Shown: positions 1 to 7,856 of the stretch, in pieces
Layout of the letters: each line of letters opens with the position of its first letter
Position numbering within the stretch: the stretch's first letter is position 1
Source of the DNA: JAXHUE01 sp034189655
Lineage (GTDB): Bacteria > Chloroflexota > Dehalococcoidia > E44-bin15
DNA: 64,000 nucleotides
Direction: 5' to 3'
Assembly: GCA_034189655.1 (NCBI GenBank)
Contig: JAXHUE010000006.1
Span: 12,461 to 76,460 of the forward strand
The notes under the pieces: generated by a model
Seen by the model: only the letters and a program-made list of their open reading frames with translations
Told to the model about the DNA's origin: nothing
Database searches by the model: none
Program-made: the position numbers and the translations under genes

Positions 1-1404
1 CGGGTCGAAGAGGCGAAGCCTCTCTACATGATACGGGCCCAGGTAGAGCAGATGCTCCCAGTCCTCCACGGCGGCGACCTCGTCCGGCTCTATCGTGGCG
101 TTTGCCCACTCGGTGGCCTGCACCACTGGATGGGGCTGAGCGTAGATGCTGACGTGGGCGATGGAGTAGAACACAGAGGCCGCAACGACGAGCACAGTCA
201 GACCGACCACAGACATCCGCCACCTGCCGCGCAGTCGCTGGTACGCGAAGTCAAACAGGCGGGCAGCGAGCAGGCACAGGAAGGGGACGAGCGGCAGCAT
301 GTAGCGAATGAACTTGGCCTCCATGGTGCCTACGACCAGGAAGTACGGCAGTATCCACGAGAGCAGCAGGAGGTCGCACTTGTGGCGGTGTTTCGCTGCG
401 TAGCCGATGGTGAAGAGGAGGGCCCCCCACGCAGCGATCGACAGGGGCAGGCCCATTCCCCAGATAGAGAGGTTCCTGATGTGGTAGAGGAACGGGGTGG
501 TATCGATGAACTGCCGCGTCCACGCCAGGTCCGAGGCCCCGGTGATCACGGCATCCCTGTTGAAGTTGGTATCGGCTATAAACGTGTCCCAGTCGATGAA
601 GATATACGGCTCGGCAACGGCAACCGTCACCGCCGCGACGACGGCCACGCTGGCCAGCCCCAGGAGGCTGCCCTTGATGGTGCCTGCGCGGAACGAAGAC
701 CTGGCGAGGCCGTCGCCCTCGAAGCACCGCAGCACGTAGGCGGTTACGATCACCGCGACCAGGACGAACGCGGTCATCTTGGTAGCCACCGCCAGGCCCA
801 GGCCGATGCCAATGGGCAGGGCGACCCAGAAGGTGCGCCTGGTGCCGTTGCTCATGGCCCGTACCGACAGCAGGACGGTCAGGGCTATGAAGAAGGTGAG
901 CATCGAGTCGACGGTGCAGAAGTGGGCCTGCTGGATGGACAGCACAGTGAAGGTGGCAAAGAGAGCGGCCAGGATGCCCACCCTGTTGCTGTAGAGGCGT
1001 CTCCCCAGCAGGAATACGAGCAGTATGGTCCCGGTATCGAGCACGGCATTCATGCCGCGGCCCACCAGCCTCAGATCGAACTCAGACAGGCTCTCGTTGA
1101 AGTTGGACAGTATGCTGCCGACGGCCTTCAGCAGATATATCGGCAGGCTCCCATAGCCGAAGAAATGAGGGTTGAGCGGGCTCTCATCCGGGTTTAGGAG
1201 CTGGGACAGTGACGGGGGCCAGTCCGGCAGGTGGATGCGCCAGGCCGCTGCCAGTATCGAGTGCTCGTCGGGGTGCAGGATCTGGCCCTGGTCCCAGACG
1301 ATGCCGTACAGGCGAAGGCAGAGGGCACACAGCAGCAGTGCCCCCATGACTATGGCCACTCGAACGCCGGGGCGAGAGATATATGCCTTTACCTTCTGGT
1401 ACAT
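1..1404 (-). CDS. PMT/ArnT-type membrane glycosyltransferase (partial, C-terminus off the left edge)
   Basis: A GT-C fold membrane glycosyltransferase. Family members transfer a sugar from a polyprenyl-phosphate donor to a protein, lipid or glycan on the outer face of the membrane. 468 codons are visible and no stop is reached. The first TM helix (about residues 17-31) is followed by an extracytoplasmic loop with HPDE at residues 44-47, where this family keeps a catalytic acidic residue. Many hydrophobic helices follow, including LVFLLGRRLY and ATKMTAFVLVAV, which are typical of the PMT_2 region. ATG at 1404 is the first plausible start; its ribosome site is weak. It is the last gene of a minus-strand set with DUF362, an AglD-like protein and a DPPR-synthase-like gene, so a role in lipid-linked glycan assembly is inferred. 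The sugar and acceptor cannot be told from sequence. Confidence 0.8.
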   Translation of the reverse strand, partial: MYQKVKAYISRPGVRVAIVMGALLLCALCLRLYGIVWDQGQILHPDEHSILAAAWRIHLPDWPPSLSQLLNPDESPLNPHFFGYGSLPIYLLKAVGSILSNFNESLSEFDLRLVGRGMNAVLDTGTILLVFLLGRRLYSNRVGILAALFATFTVLSIQQAHFCTVDSMLTFFIALTVLLSVRAMSNGTRRTFWVALPIGIGLGLAVATKMTAFVLVAVIVTAYVLRCFEGDGLARSSFRAGTIKGSLLGLASVAVVAAVTVAVAEPYIFIDWDTFIADTNFNRDAVITGASDLAWTRQFIDTTPFLYHIRNLSIWGMGLPLSIAAWGALLFTIGYAAKHRHKCDLLLLSWILPYFLVVGTMEAKFIRYMLPLVPFLCLLAARLFDFAYQRLRGRWRMSVVGLTVLVVAASVFYSIAHVSIYAQPHPVVQATEWANATIEPDEVAAVEDWEHLLYLGPYHVERLRLFDP

Positions 1405-1501
1405 CGCAGCCCTACATCGATGACCTCTCCATGAGTGAGAGAGCACCCCACGGCCGGGAGAGGGGCCAGCCTATCACGGGTATCCACGCTGTACGCACCC
1501 G

Positions 1502-2557
1502 CTAGTAGCTGCGAAACAGGCTGCCCCACTCAGTCTCCATGAACTGGTGCACCCTGCGCCTGCCGATCAAGGGATACCACAGATAATCGTGGTATACGCC
1601 CGAAGCGAGGATACACAGGTTGAAGAACCAGGTCCGAAACAGCAGAGGCTCGATCACACTGGCGCGAAGCAGCCTGTCGAAGAATATGACCGGGCTCTTG
1701 CTGGTGTGAAAGTGGAAGTCGACGCCGGAGATGTCCTCGCCAACGACCTCTATGCCGCCGGGGTCGCCTGTGCCTAGCCCCATATCGTGGGCCGTCTTTA
1801 TCTTCGGTATGTGCAGGGGCTGAAACCCCATCATCTGAGATGCTATGGCGTCGATAGAGACCATGTCACCGCTGGCCAGGATGTAGTTCATTATCCGGGG
1901 CACCATGGTACGGGGGCCAGCGCCATCCCCGCATACCGTTCCATCCGTTACGGCGAACATCCCGGTGTGTATCTCTCTCTGTATGGTGAGCAGGTCCACC
2001 AGCACCTCGTGTATGTAGGTGTGACAGTGGTGGCGTGCCTCCTGGAGCAGGCCGCCGAAGGCGTTTTTCATCGCCCCGGTCATGACAGCATGCCCGTGGG
2101 TCTTCATGGTCGGCAGGTGAAGCACGTTGGTCCCCAGGAATGGCTCTGGTATGGTGAGGTGGGGAAAGACCTTGGTATCGAGGACGAGCAGTCTCTCTTG
2201 GGGCCGGTACGGTACCCAGGACACGCCCTCCAGGGGGACCAGCTCCACATCGTACTTCTTGAGCACGGGCAGCCACTTGTTGCCCGTCGCCCCCTTCATG
2301 ACATTGGTGACCACGGTCTTGTTCTCCATGGCCACTATGTCGGTATAGCCGTCATCGCGCAGTGTCTTGAGCACGCCCTCGAGCTGCCACGGCTCGGTGG
2401 AGCAGGCAGGGAAGTAGAGGGACCAGGAGAGGTTCAGCTTCACTATCGTCCGCCTGTCCCTGGGCAGGTACGACTCATAGTCTGCCAGGTGCATCAACGC
2501 GGTGTAGTCCGCCAGCACGGTCTCAGGCGACGTTTTCATCACGGCTACTTTGGACAT
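1502..2557 (-). CDS. DUF362 domain protein
   Basis: A 351-aa protein of the DUF362 family, whose biochemical role is not established. Visible family features are the N-terminal VKLNLSW stretch, HLPTMKTHGHAVMTGAMKN in the middle (conserved K-T-H and G-A-M-K-N) and a C-terminal DAIASQMMGF segment. No CxxCxxC ferredoxin motif is present, although some relatives have one. ATG at 2557 was chosen because it lies one base after the upstream stop and behind GGAGG at the end of that gene; the longer reading frame would overlap the upstream gene. It is tightly coupled to the AglD-like protein, so it likely belongs to the same envelope-glycan operon. A second DUF362 gene is at 39672-40613. Confidence 0.8.
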   Translation of the reverse strand: MSKVAVMKTSPETVLADYTALMHLADYESYLPRDRRTIVKLNLSWSLYFPACSTEPWQLEGVLKTLRDDGYTDIVAMENKTVVTNVMKGATGNKWLPVLKKYDVELVPLEGVSWVPYRPQERLLVLDTKVFPHLTIPEPFLGTNVLHLPTMKTHGHAVMTGAMKNAFGGLLQEARHHCHTYIHEVLVDLLTIQREIHTGMFAVTDGTVCGDGAGPRTMVPRIMNYILASGDMVSIDAIASQMMGFQPLHIPKIKTAHDMGLGTGDPGGIEVVGEDISGVDFHFHTSKSPVIFFDRLLRASVIEPLLFRTWFFNLCILASGVYHDYLWYPLIGRRRVHQFMETEWGSLFRSY

Positions 2558-2558
2558 A

Positions 2559-3515
2559 TCACGCCTCCACCTCTTTGGTCTCTGAACCCATCGTCCTGGC
2601 GAATATCGCCAGGGCGACGGCACCGATAGTCATGCCGAACCACAGGGTGCACACCCTTATCACGATGGTCGCGGCCACAGACAGCGCGACGGGCAGGCCC
2701 TGTAGCACCAGCAGGCCGGCGATGGAGCCCTCGGCCACACCCAGCCCGCCGGGGAGCATCGACAGGGCTCCAGCCACCGACGAAAACGAGAATACGAACG
2801 TGGACTCCAGGAGCGATGGCTCCCAGCCGAATCCGCCTATTACGAAGTATAAGGCCACGCACTCAAAGAACCAAGAGGTGACGCTCAATCCAATAGCGAT
2901 GAGCAGGCTCCTCCAACTGAACAGATGATAGGCGCTCAAGTACATGGTGTTGAGGTTGTCTGCGTAGCGGCGAACGACGCGTACCCTGGCAACGAGGCCG
3001 AGCAGCCTGGTGCAGAGGTCTCTCTGCCGTATCAGAAGGACGAGGGCAGCGACGATGAGGAGGCTGGCCAGCAGCAGCCCCTGGCCGTACCTGAAGGACG
3101 CCAGCCCTATGCCGGCCAATAGGGTGAGCCCGATCACATCGGTGGCCCTCTCGGCAAACACTATGGGTATCGACCTGCTCATCTCGGTCCCGTCATCTTG
3201 CTTGATGAGGTACGATTTGAAGACCTCTCCCAGCCTCGCCGGGGTCATCGACATCGTCATGCCGGAGAGAAATATGAGCACGCTCTTGCCCACCCGCAGC
3301 CTGATCCCCAGCTGCCTCAAGTAGTACTCCCACTTGAAGAACCTGAAGACGTAGTTCACCAGGGTGAGGCCGAGGATCAAGGGTATGTAGGCCCAGGTGA
3401 AACCGGCAAACGCCGCTCCGAGCTCGTCGAGGTCGACGAAGGCCAGCAGGGCTAGCATCACTACTATGCCCAGTACGATGAGGAGTAACAACCTCCTGGT
3501 AGCGTTACGAGACAT
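2559..3515 (-). CDS. AglD/LPG-synthase-like integral membrane protein (UPF0104 family)
   Basis: A 318-aa polytopic membrane protein of the UPF0104/lysylphosphatidylglycerol-synthase TM family, which includes archaeal AglD and putative polyprenyl-linked sugar handling proteins. The hallmark segments TPARLGEVFKSYLI (about residues 91-104) and LPGGLGVAEGS (about residues 250-260) are both present, with seven or eight hydrophobic helices. There is no cytosolic catalytic domain, so lipid aminoacylation is unlikely. ATG at 3515 starts a normal positively charged N-terminus (MSRNATRR) directly before the first helix; the longer frame adds a Pro/Arg-rich non-membrane stretch with no support. The stop is one base from the DUF362 start. 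It lies in an operon with a DPPR-synthase-like UbiA and a PMT glycosyltransferase. Confidence 0.82.
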   Translation of the reverse strand: MSRNATRRLLLLIVLGIVVMLALLAFVDLDELGAAFAGFTWAYIPLILGLTLVNYVFRFFKWEYYLRQLGIRLRVGKSVLIFLSGMTMSMTPARLGEVFKSYLIKQDDGTEMSRSIPIVFAERATDVIGLTLLAGIGLASFRYGQGLLLASLLIVAALVLLIRQRDLCTRLLGLVARVRVVRRYADNLNTMYLSAYHLFSWRSLLIAIGLSVTSWFFECVALYFVIGGFGWEPSLLESTFVFSFSSVAGALSMLPGGLGVAEGSIAGLLVLQGLPVALSVAATIVIRVCTLWFGMTIGAVALAIFARTMGSETKEVEA

Positions 3516-3633
3516 GATAGATGCCTTAACCCCCCACCTGGCCTGACATACCAGAGGCGAAACGGCCTGGTAGAAGCCGGTGCCCTCACCGAGGGGGCGC
3601 CTGCGGTGCGCTCCAGGCACCACCCCCCGGTAC

Positions 3634-4518
3634 CTACCCAAGATAGATGATCAAGGTGACACTCGCCGCCCATAGCAGGCAGCAGGCTATCAACGGCCCA
3701 TCGTGGAGCACCTTCGTGATAGGGTCTTCCTCCGTGGAGGGCAGGTATGCCAGGTAGAGATAACGGAAGACCCCATATATGGCTATCGGCACGGACAGCA
3801 CGAACAGCGTCCCAAACTTGTCTGCGGTCGTTGGCTGCAGGACGTAGATGAGATAGACGCCGAGGGTGAGTGTAGCTGTGATGGCCATGACGAGGTCGAG
3901 CAGTTGCCCGTTGTAGCGAGCGAGGACCGGCCTCGAGATATCGGCCTGCTGCGCGGCGTTCGAAAGCTCACTGCGCCGCTTCGAGGCCGCGAGCAGGAGG
4001 GCCAGCATGCCGGTGGCCACCAGGAGCCAGGATGAGAACTCCACGTTTATGACTACGGTCCCTCCCGCTACACGCAGCACCAGGCCAGTGGCAATGCACA
4101 GTATGTCGAGGAACAGGATGTTCTTAAGGGCTACACTGTAGAGCAGGTTCAGGCCGATATAGGTGACGGCAACGACGCCGAACATGGGCTCCAGCCAGAA
4201 GGCGACGGGGAGGGAGCAGGCAAAGAGAAAGAGCGCAAGGACCAGTGCCGACCTCGACGAGACCGCACCCGATGCCATGGGCCGGTCTCTCTTGCGGGGG
4301 TGATTCCGGTCCCACTTCAGGTCGCGTATGTCCAGCACTATGTAGACGCCGCTGGACAGGAGACAGAAACAGAGGAAGGCACCCGCGCTCTTGTACAGCA
4401 GGCCGGGGTCGAGCAGGCTCTGTGAGAATACGAGCGGGATGAAGATGAGGACGTTCTTCGCCCACTGGTTAATCTTGAGCAGCCGTGCCAGCAGCAGCAG
4501 CCTATTCGACCACGACAA
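3634..4518 (-). CDS. UbiA-family prenyltransferase, decaprenyl-phosphate phosphoribosyltransferase-like
   Basis: A 294-aa membrane enzyme of the UbiA superfamily, closest in visible motifs to decaprenyl-phosphate 5-phosphoribosyltransferase (Rv3806c type), which makes polyprenyl-phosphoribose, the first step to a polyprenyl-linked arabinose or ribose donor. The first aspartate motif is DIRDLKWDRNHPRKRDRPMA (about residues 63-82) and the second is around YSVALKNILFLDI; NQWAKN near the N-terminus is typical of the DPPR subgroup. About nine TM helices. Translation starts at a TTG at 4518 behind GAGAGG, since no ATG fits. A good promoter lies upstream (4569-4597). It is the first gene of the minus-strand glycan cluster and would supply its lipid donor. 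A generic 4-hydroxybenzoate prenyltransferase role is less likely. Confidence 0.82.
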   Translation of the reverse strand: MSWSNRLLLLARLLKINQWAKNVLIFIPLVFSQSLLDPGLLYKSAGAFLCFCLLSSGVYIVLDIRDLKWDRNHPRKRDRPMASGAVSSRSALVLALFLFACSLPVAFWLEPMFGVVAVTYIGLNLLYSVALKNILFLDILCIATGLVLRVAGGTVVINVEFSSWLLVATGMLALLLAASKRRSELSNAAQQADISRPVLARYNGQLLDLVMAITATLTLGVYLIYVLQPTTADKFGTLFVLSVPIAIYGVFRYLYLAYLPSTEEDPITKVLHDGPLIACCLLWAASVTLIIYLG

Positions 4519-4568
4519 TAAACGTTACCTCTCGCAGCGCGGTAGCAGTGACCGCGCCGGGTTAGGCT

Positions 4569-4597
4569 ACTATCGCAAATTTCATATACCGTGTCAA
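4569..4597 (-). promoter_or_regulatory. Promoter of the glycan cluster
   Basis: On the minus strand, TTGACA (4592-4597) is separated by 17 bp from GATAGT (4569-4574), about 50 bp before the TTG start of the UbiA gene. The -35 is perfect and the -10 is moderate. Confidence 0.6.
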
Positions 4598-4686
4598 TAC
4601 CGACCTCCAGCGGAGCCGCACAGCCCTCGTCGAGGTGCCTGCCCCTTGCCCCTCACGGCTGCCCGGCCGACTCCGATGACAAATGC

Positions 4687-4715
4687 TATCAACTCTACCC
4701 AGCAAGTGGTACAAT
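4687..4715 (+). promoter_or_regulatory. Promoter of the AIM24-family gene
   Basis: TACAAT at 4710-4715 preceded by TG-G (4707-4709) forms an extended -10. The -35 (TATCAA, 4687-4692) is poor, as is usual when the -10 is extended. Confidence 0.5.
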
Positions 4716-4782
4716 CACTGGGGCAGGCCAGAAGGACAGGGGCCTAAGGCCATGCCGGGGACACTACAGGAGGTGAGCGACC

Positions 4783-5499
4783 ATGGACTACGAGATACTG
4801 TATCAACCCTCCTACTCTCTGGCCAGGATTACGATGAAGGCGGGAGAGGCCATTACCGCTGAGGCTGGGGCCATGGTATCGATGTCGCAGGGGATCACCG
4901 TGGTAACCGAGGCGAAAGGGGGGCTTCTCTCCGGGATCAAGCGCAGCTTCCTGGGCGGTGAGAGCTTTTTCTTAAACACCTTCAAAGCGACCAGCCAGGG
5001 TGAGATAACCCTGGCCCCACCTCTGCCCGGGGACATCGTACATTTCCAGCTGAATGGCGAGACCATCTTCGTGCAGTCGTCATCCTACATGGCCTCGTCG
5101 CCGGACATCTCGGTGGACACGAAGTGGGCCGGGGCCAAGGGCTTCTTCGCCAAGGAAGGGCTCTTCCTGCTGAAGATACAGGGCACCGGCGACGTCTTCC
5201 TCTCCAGCTATGGCGCCATCCACCTGGTACAGCTTGGCCAGGGGGAGTCGTACACGATAGACAATGGGCACATGGTGGCCTTCGACCAGAGCGTCACCTA
5301 CAAGGTGAAGCGGGTTGGGGGGCTCAAGTCAACCCTGTTCAGCGGTGAAGGGCTGGTGTGCTCCTTCACCGGGCCCGGCCGGCTGTTCATGCAGACGAGA
5401 AGTGAGGACGCCTTCCTCTCCTGGCTGATCCCTCACCTGCCGAAAGAGAGGGGGTCCTCCGGGGGAGGCAGGGGGGTAAGCCTGAGCCTCGGACGCTAG
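4783..5499 (+). CDS. AIM24/TIGR00266 family protein
   Basis: A 238-aa protein of the TIGR00266/AIM24 beta-prism family, widespread and of unknown molecular function; the mitochondrial homologue AIM24 is linked to membrane organisation. Evidence is the characteristic N-terminal YEILYQPSYSLARITMKAGE, the early EAGAMVSMS and the SFLGGESFFLNTF block, plus the repeated beta-rich layout and usual length for the family (220-260). The C-terminus ends in a Gly/Ser tail. There is no signal peptide and no TM helix. The start is well supported by an AGGAGGTGAG ribosome site seven bases upstream. It is transcribed alone, divergently from the glycan cluster. Confidence 0.9.
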   Translation: MDYEILYQPSYSLARITMKAGEAITAEAGAMVSMSQGITVVTEAKGGLLSGIKRSFLGGESFFLNTFKATSQGEITLAPPLPGDIVHFQLNGETIFVQSSSYMASSPDISVDTKWAGAKGFFAKEGLFLLKIQGTGDVFLSSYGAIHLVQLGQGESYTIDNGHMVAFDQSVTYKVKRVGGLKSTLFSGEGLVCSFTGPGRLFMQTRSEDAFLSWLIPHLPKERGSSGGGRGVSLSLGR

Positions 5500-5655
5500 G
5501 CCCGCGCCCGGCAATGGACCTCTATGCAGCCGTGGGGCGGTGGCGATTGCGGCCGCCCCCCGATAGTACGGGTGACGCCCTCCTGCCTGGGCGTCGGCGG
5601 GGTGCCTCCATACCCTGTTCTCAAGGACGGGCCCCGTGCCGCCGCCGGGAAATTA

Positions 5656-5664
5656 TGGTAATAT
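5656..5664 (+). promoter_or_regulatory. Extended -10 promoter before the 5720 gene
   Basis: TG-G-TAATAT (5656-5664) makes an extended -10 about 55 bp ahead of the GTG start at 5720. No convincing -35 was seen. A GC hairpin without a T-run lies further up at about 5535-5560 and may mark the end of the AIM24 transcript. Confidence 0.45.
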
Positions 5665-5719
5665 AGGCTGTGAGCACCGTGCCGGTGCACTGGGTACCAT
5701 CTAGTGTCGGGAGTGTCGT

Positions 5720-6421
5720 GTGGAGACCTGGGACGAGAGGATACGGCACGCCGTCGAGCAGACGGAGGTACTGCGCTTCCCCAGGCAGCACCTGGCCACC
5801 TTCGGCACCACCAACATCAACTACTACCTCCTGACAATGCCGGTGTATGCCGAGACGGTGAACGCGGACGAGACCGTCGTCCGCGAGGGCAAGGTGAGCG
5901 CCGAGAGGCCGCGTATCGTGACGCCCTACTACCTGACCAGGCTCGAGGGGTTCGGCGAAAACGCCCAGAGATACCTGGAGATGGTGATAGGGGCGTATGG
6001 CCCCCATGTCCCGGGCCTCCTCTACAGCTACAGAAACGAGCAGAGGGAGCTCTCCATCGTCTCTGACCGCCTCGACGTGGTGGCGGGCAGGCTCGGCGAC
6101 ATGATAGATAAGAGCGGCGACAGCCTGGCAGCGGTGATACAGGGCGTCGACGAGCTGTGGGACGTCTCCCTGCTCAAGTTCATCTCCGAGCTTACCGAGG
6201 GCTCGCTGCAGAGCAATATCGCCGAGTTCAACCGCAGCGGCCTCCTCGATATCGACCACGCCGGCGTCCCCAGGGAGGCCAGGTACAGGGTCGAGTGGCT
6301 CTTCCAGCAGGTTGCGAAAGGGGAGTGTGAGCCGTCGGAGCTCAAGAGAGAGCTCGACAGGTGGGGCCTCTTCCCCGAATACGAAGACCGCTTCTTCAAG
6401 CTGTTTCGCAGGAGGCAGTGA
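5720..6421 (+). CDS. Uncharacterised soluble protein, possibly paired with the next gene
   Basis: A 233-aa cytoplasmic protein that I do not recognise. It starts at GTG 5720 (METWDERIRHAVEQTEVLR). The N-terminal third contains an aromatic and Thr-rich stretch (FGTTNINYYLLTMPVY), the middle is mostly helical and acidic, and the C-terminus ends in a basic RFFKLFRRRQ. No signal peptide, TM helix, metal motif or nucleotide-binding motif is visible. It is followed 79 bp later by another unknown gene on the same strand with similar acidic helical composition. Codon usage looks native. A regulatory or scaffolding role is possible but nothing in the sequence proves it. Confidence 0.7.
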   Translation: METWDERIRHAVEQTEVLRFPRQHLATFGTTNINYYLLTMPVYAETVNADETVVREGKVSAERPRIVTPYYLTRLEGFGENAQRYLEMVIGAYGPHVPGLLYSYRNEQRELSIVSDRLDVVAGRLGDMIDKSGDSLAAVIQGVDELWDVSLLKFISELTEGSLQSNIAEFNRSGLLDIDHAGVPREARYRVEWLFQQVAKGECEPSELKRELDRWGLFPEYEDRFFKLFRRRQ

Positions 6422-6500
6422 TCGCCCGTGACCGGGCTTCGGGCCCGTCACCCACGGTCGAAGGTGCGCCCGCAGGCAAGACAGAGGGGGATGAGAAGAC

Positions 6501-7136
6501 ATGAGTGAAGAGCTGGGAAGGATCGAGAAGCCATCGGCAGAGCGCTTCCGCGAGGGAAGGAAGCTCTACCTCGTTCCCCTGATCTACCAGGGCACCGAGG
6601 CCCCCGGCGAGTTCGTGGAGAGGTTCGAGCTCTACTGGCAGCAGGTGGCAGAGCACATCGCCAACCTGGAGGCCAGCATAGGCAGGGCGGCCCACATATT
6701 CCACGAGTCGGTCACTGCGACTGGGGACGAAGGCCTCGAGCTCTTAAGGCGCCTGAACGAAAAGAGCTACCAGCTCTGCGCCCAGCGCTGCCAGGAGGGT
6801 ACCCGCCTCCAGGCCACCGAGGACCGCGCCCTCTCCGACGAGTGCATGGACTGGGAGCGGTTCCTGCTCATGGGGTTCTTGAGCGCCACGGTGGCACAGA
6901 AGGTCTCCGAGCTCTACGTCGATGCCTCCCGCAGGAGGTACGAGCACATCGCCAAGAGGATAGACGAGGAGCTCGGGGTGGACGAGGCCGCCATCCTCTT
7001 CATCATGGAGGGGCACTGGGTGCAGTTCCCCAGCGACGTAGAGGTGTTCAGCGTGGCCCCACCTGCCCTCGACCAGATCCACCGCTGGCTGCGCGACCGC
7101 CAGGCGGGCGACGAGGGCACCGGCCAGTCGCCCTAG
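6501..7136 (+). CDS. Uncharacterised helical protein
   Basis: A 211-aa soluble protein without recognisable domain, rich in Glu, Arg and Leu and almost certainly all-helical in its first 170 residues. Notable residues include two cysteines in QLCAQRCQEG and a conserved-looking WERFLLMGFLSATVAQKVSELY core. The C-terminal 40 residues (EGHWVQFPSDVEVF onward) could form a small separate lobe. ATG at 6501 has a weak GGGGATGAG ribosome site 5 to 9 bases upstream. It follows the uncharacterised 5720 gene on the same strand, so the two may act together. No function is assigned. Confidence 0.72.
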   Translation: MSEELGRIEKPSAERFREGRKLYLVPLIYQGTEAPGEFVERFELYWQQVAEHIANLEASIGRAAHIFHESVTATGDEGLELLRRLNEKSYQLCAQRCQEGTRLQATEDRALSDECMDWERFLLMGFLSATVAQKVSELYVDASRRRYEHIAKRIDEELGVDEAAILFIMEGHWVQFPSDVEVFSVAPPALDQIHRWLRDRQAGDEGTGQSP

Positions 7137-7269
7137 GCATGCGACATCCAGCCAGCCACCTGCCACACGGCTCTGGGCTATGCCAAGTCGTCCCCGGGCT
7201 GCGTGCCGACGGGCCTTGCGCCGCCTGCTGTGGGGTCACGAGGGCTCTCGCCCTGCTGCTACAAGCCCC

Positions 7270-7467
7270 CTAGTCGCTCTTGTGGCGCCTGGCCGCCGCC
7301 ACCAGTGGTGCCACCGCGATCCACAGCGTGATCGTCACCAGCATGGACATGACGTAGCCGATGGTGGGCATTCCCAGGTCCGGGGCGATGACCCCCCAGA
7401 GGAGCATGAGGAAGAGGGCGCTCAGGAAGAAACCGGGTACCGCGGCGAATATCAGGAAGAAGCCCAT
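7270..7467 (-). CDS. Small two-TM membrane protein
   Basis: A 65-aa protein with two hydrophobic helices (about residues 3-25 and 34-56), a short loop (APDLGMPTIG) and a basic C-terminal tail (AARRHKSD). The start is set by a near-perfect AAGGAGGG ribosome site ending 6 bases before ATG 7467. The much longer open frame upstream has no ribosome site and an Arg/Pro-rich composition typical of an artefact. Function unknown. Small proteins like this often assist a larger membrane complex, but no partner is adjacent. Confidence 0.75.
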   Translation of the reverse strand: MGFFLIFAAVPGFFLSALFLMLLWGVIAPDLGMPTIGYVMSMLVTITLWIAVAPLVAAARRHKSD

Positions 7468-7649
7468 GGGAACCCTCCTTGCACTATGACAGTAGCCTGC
7501 CTCACTATATAAGGGCACTCTTCTTAAGGCCCTGCTACCGATAGTACCATACCGGGGCGGCCCCAGCAAGATAGGGTGATGTGACGGGCGGCGCGCTGCC
7601 TGCCCCAGCGTTAGAGTGAGGCCCCCACGGGGCCCGCCCGGCGCTACCG

Positions 7650-7802
7650 TCAGCAGCCTGGCTCGCCGGCATGCCCGCAGCAGGCCTGGCGGTGCCACAC
7701 CTTAAGGAAGCTGTTGTGCACAAACAGGAGGAGCTTCCGGCCCAGTGGTATGGGGGCCTTCAGATTGGCGAGGAAGTCTTTCCTCTCTGGCGTATCACCC
7801 AA
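7650..7802 (-). CDS. 50-aa protein ending in CCGHxGEPGC
   Basis: Too short to stand out by ORF length. Reading the minus strand from TTG 7802 gives a 50-aa product: MGDTPERKDFL at the N-terminus, a hydrophobic and basic middle (about residues 17-36, LGRKLLLFVHNSFLKVW) and the C-terminal motif QACCGHAGEPGC, then TGA. The TTG is preceded by GAGGTGA with seven-base spacing, a good ribosome site, and an in-frame TGA lies just upstream so the protein cannot be longer without another start. It lies 54 bp downstream of the crotonase gene on the same strand, so co-transcription is likely. The Cys-Cys-Gly and Pro-Gly-Cys pattern suggests a metal or disulfide role. I believe related CCGNxGxPGC mini-proteins exist in anaerobes but cannot confirm it here. 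Confidence 0.6.
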   Translation of the reverse strand: MGDTPERKDFLANLKAPIPLGRKLLLFVHNSFLKVWHRQACCGHAGEPGC

Positions 7803-7856
7803 CGCTCGTCACCTCGCAATGGCAGCGCGCCCAGACTCGGCGCCGGAGGCCGCGGC

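Noticed and set aside
28..1197. 389-codon plus-strand frame at the left edge
   Set aside because: It is opposite a clear PMT-type membrane protein and its product is Gly/His/Gln-rich with no motif.
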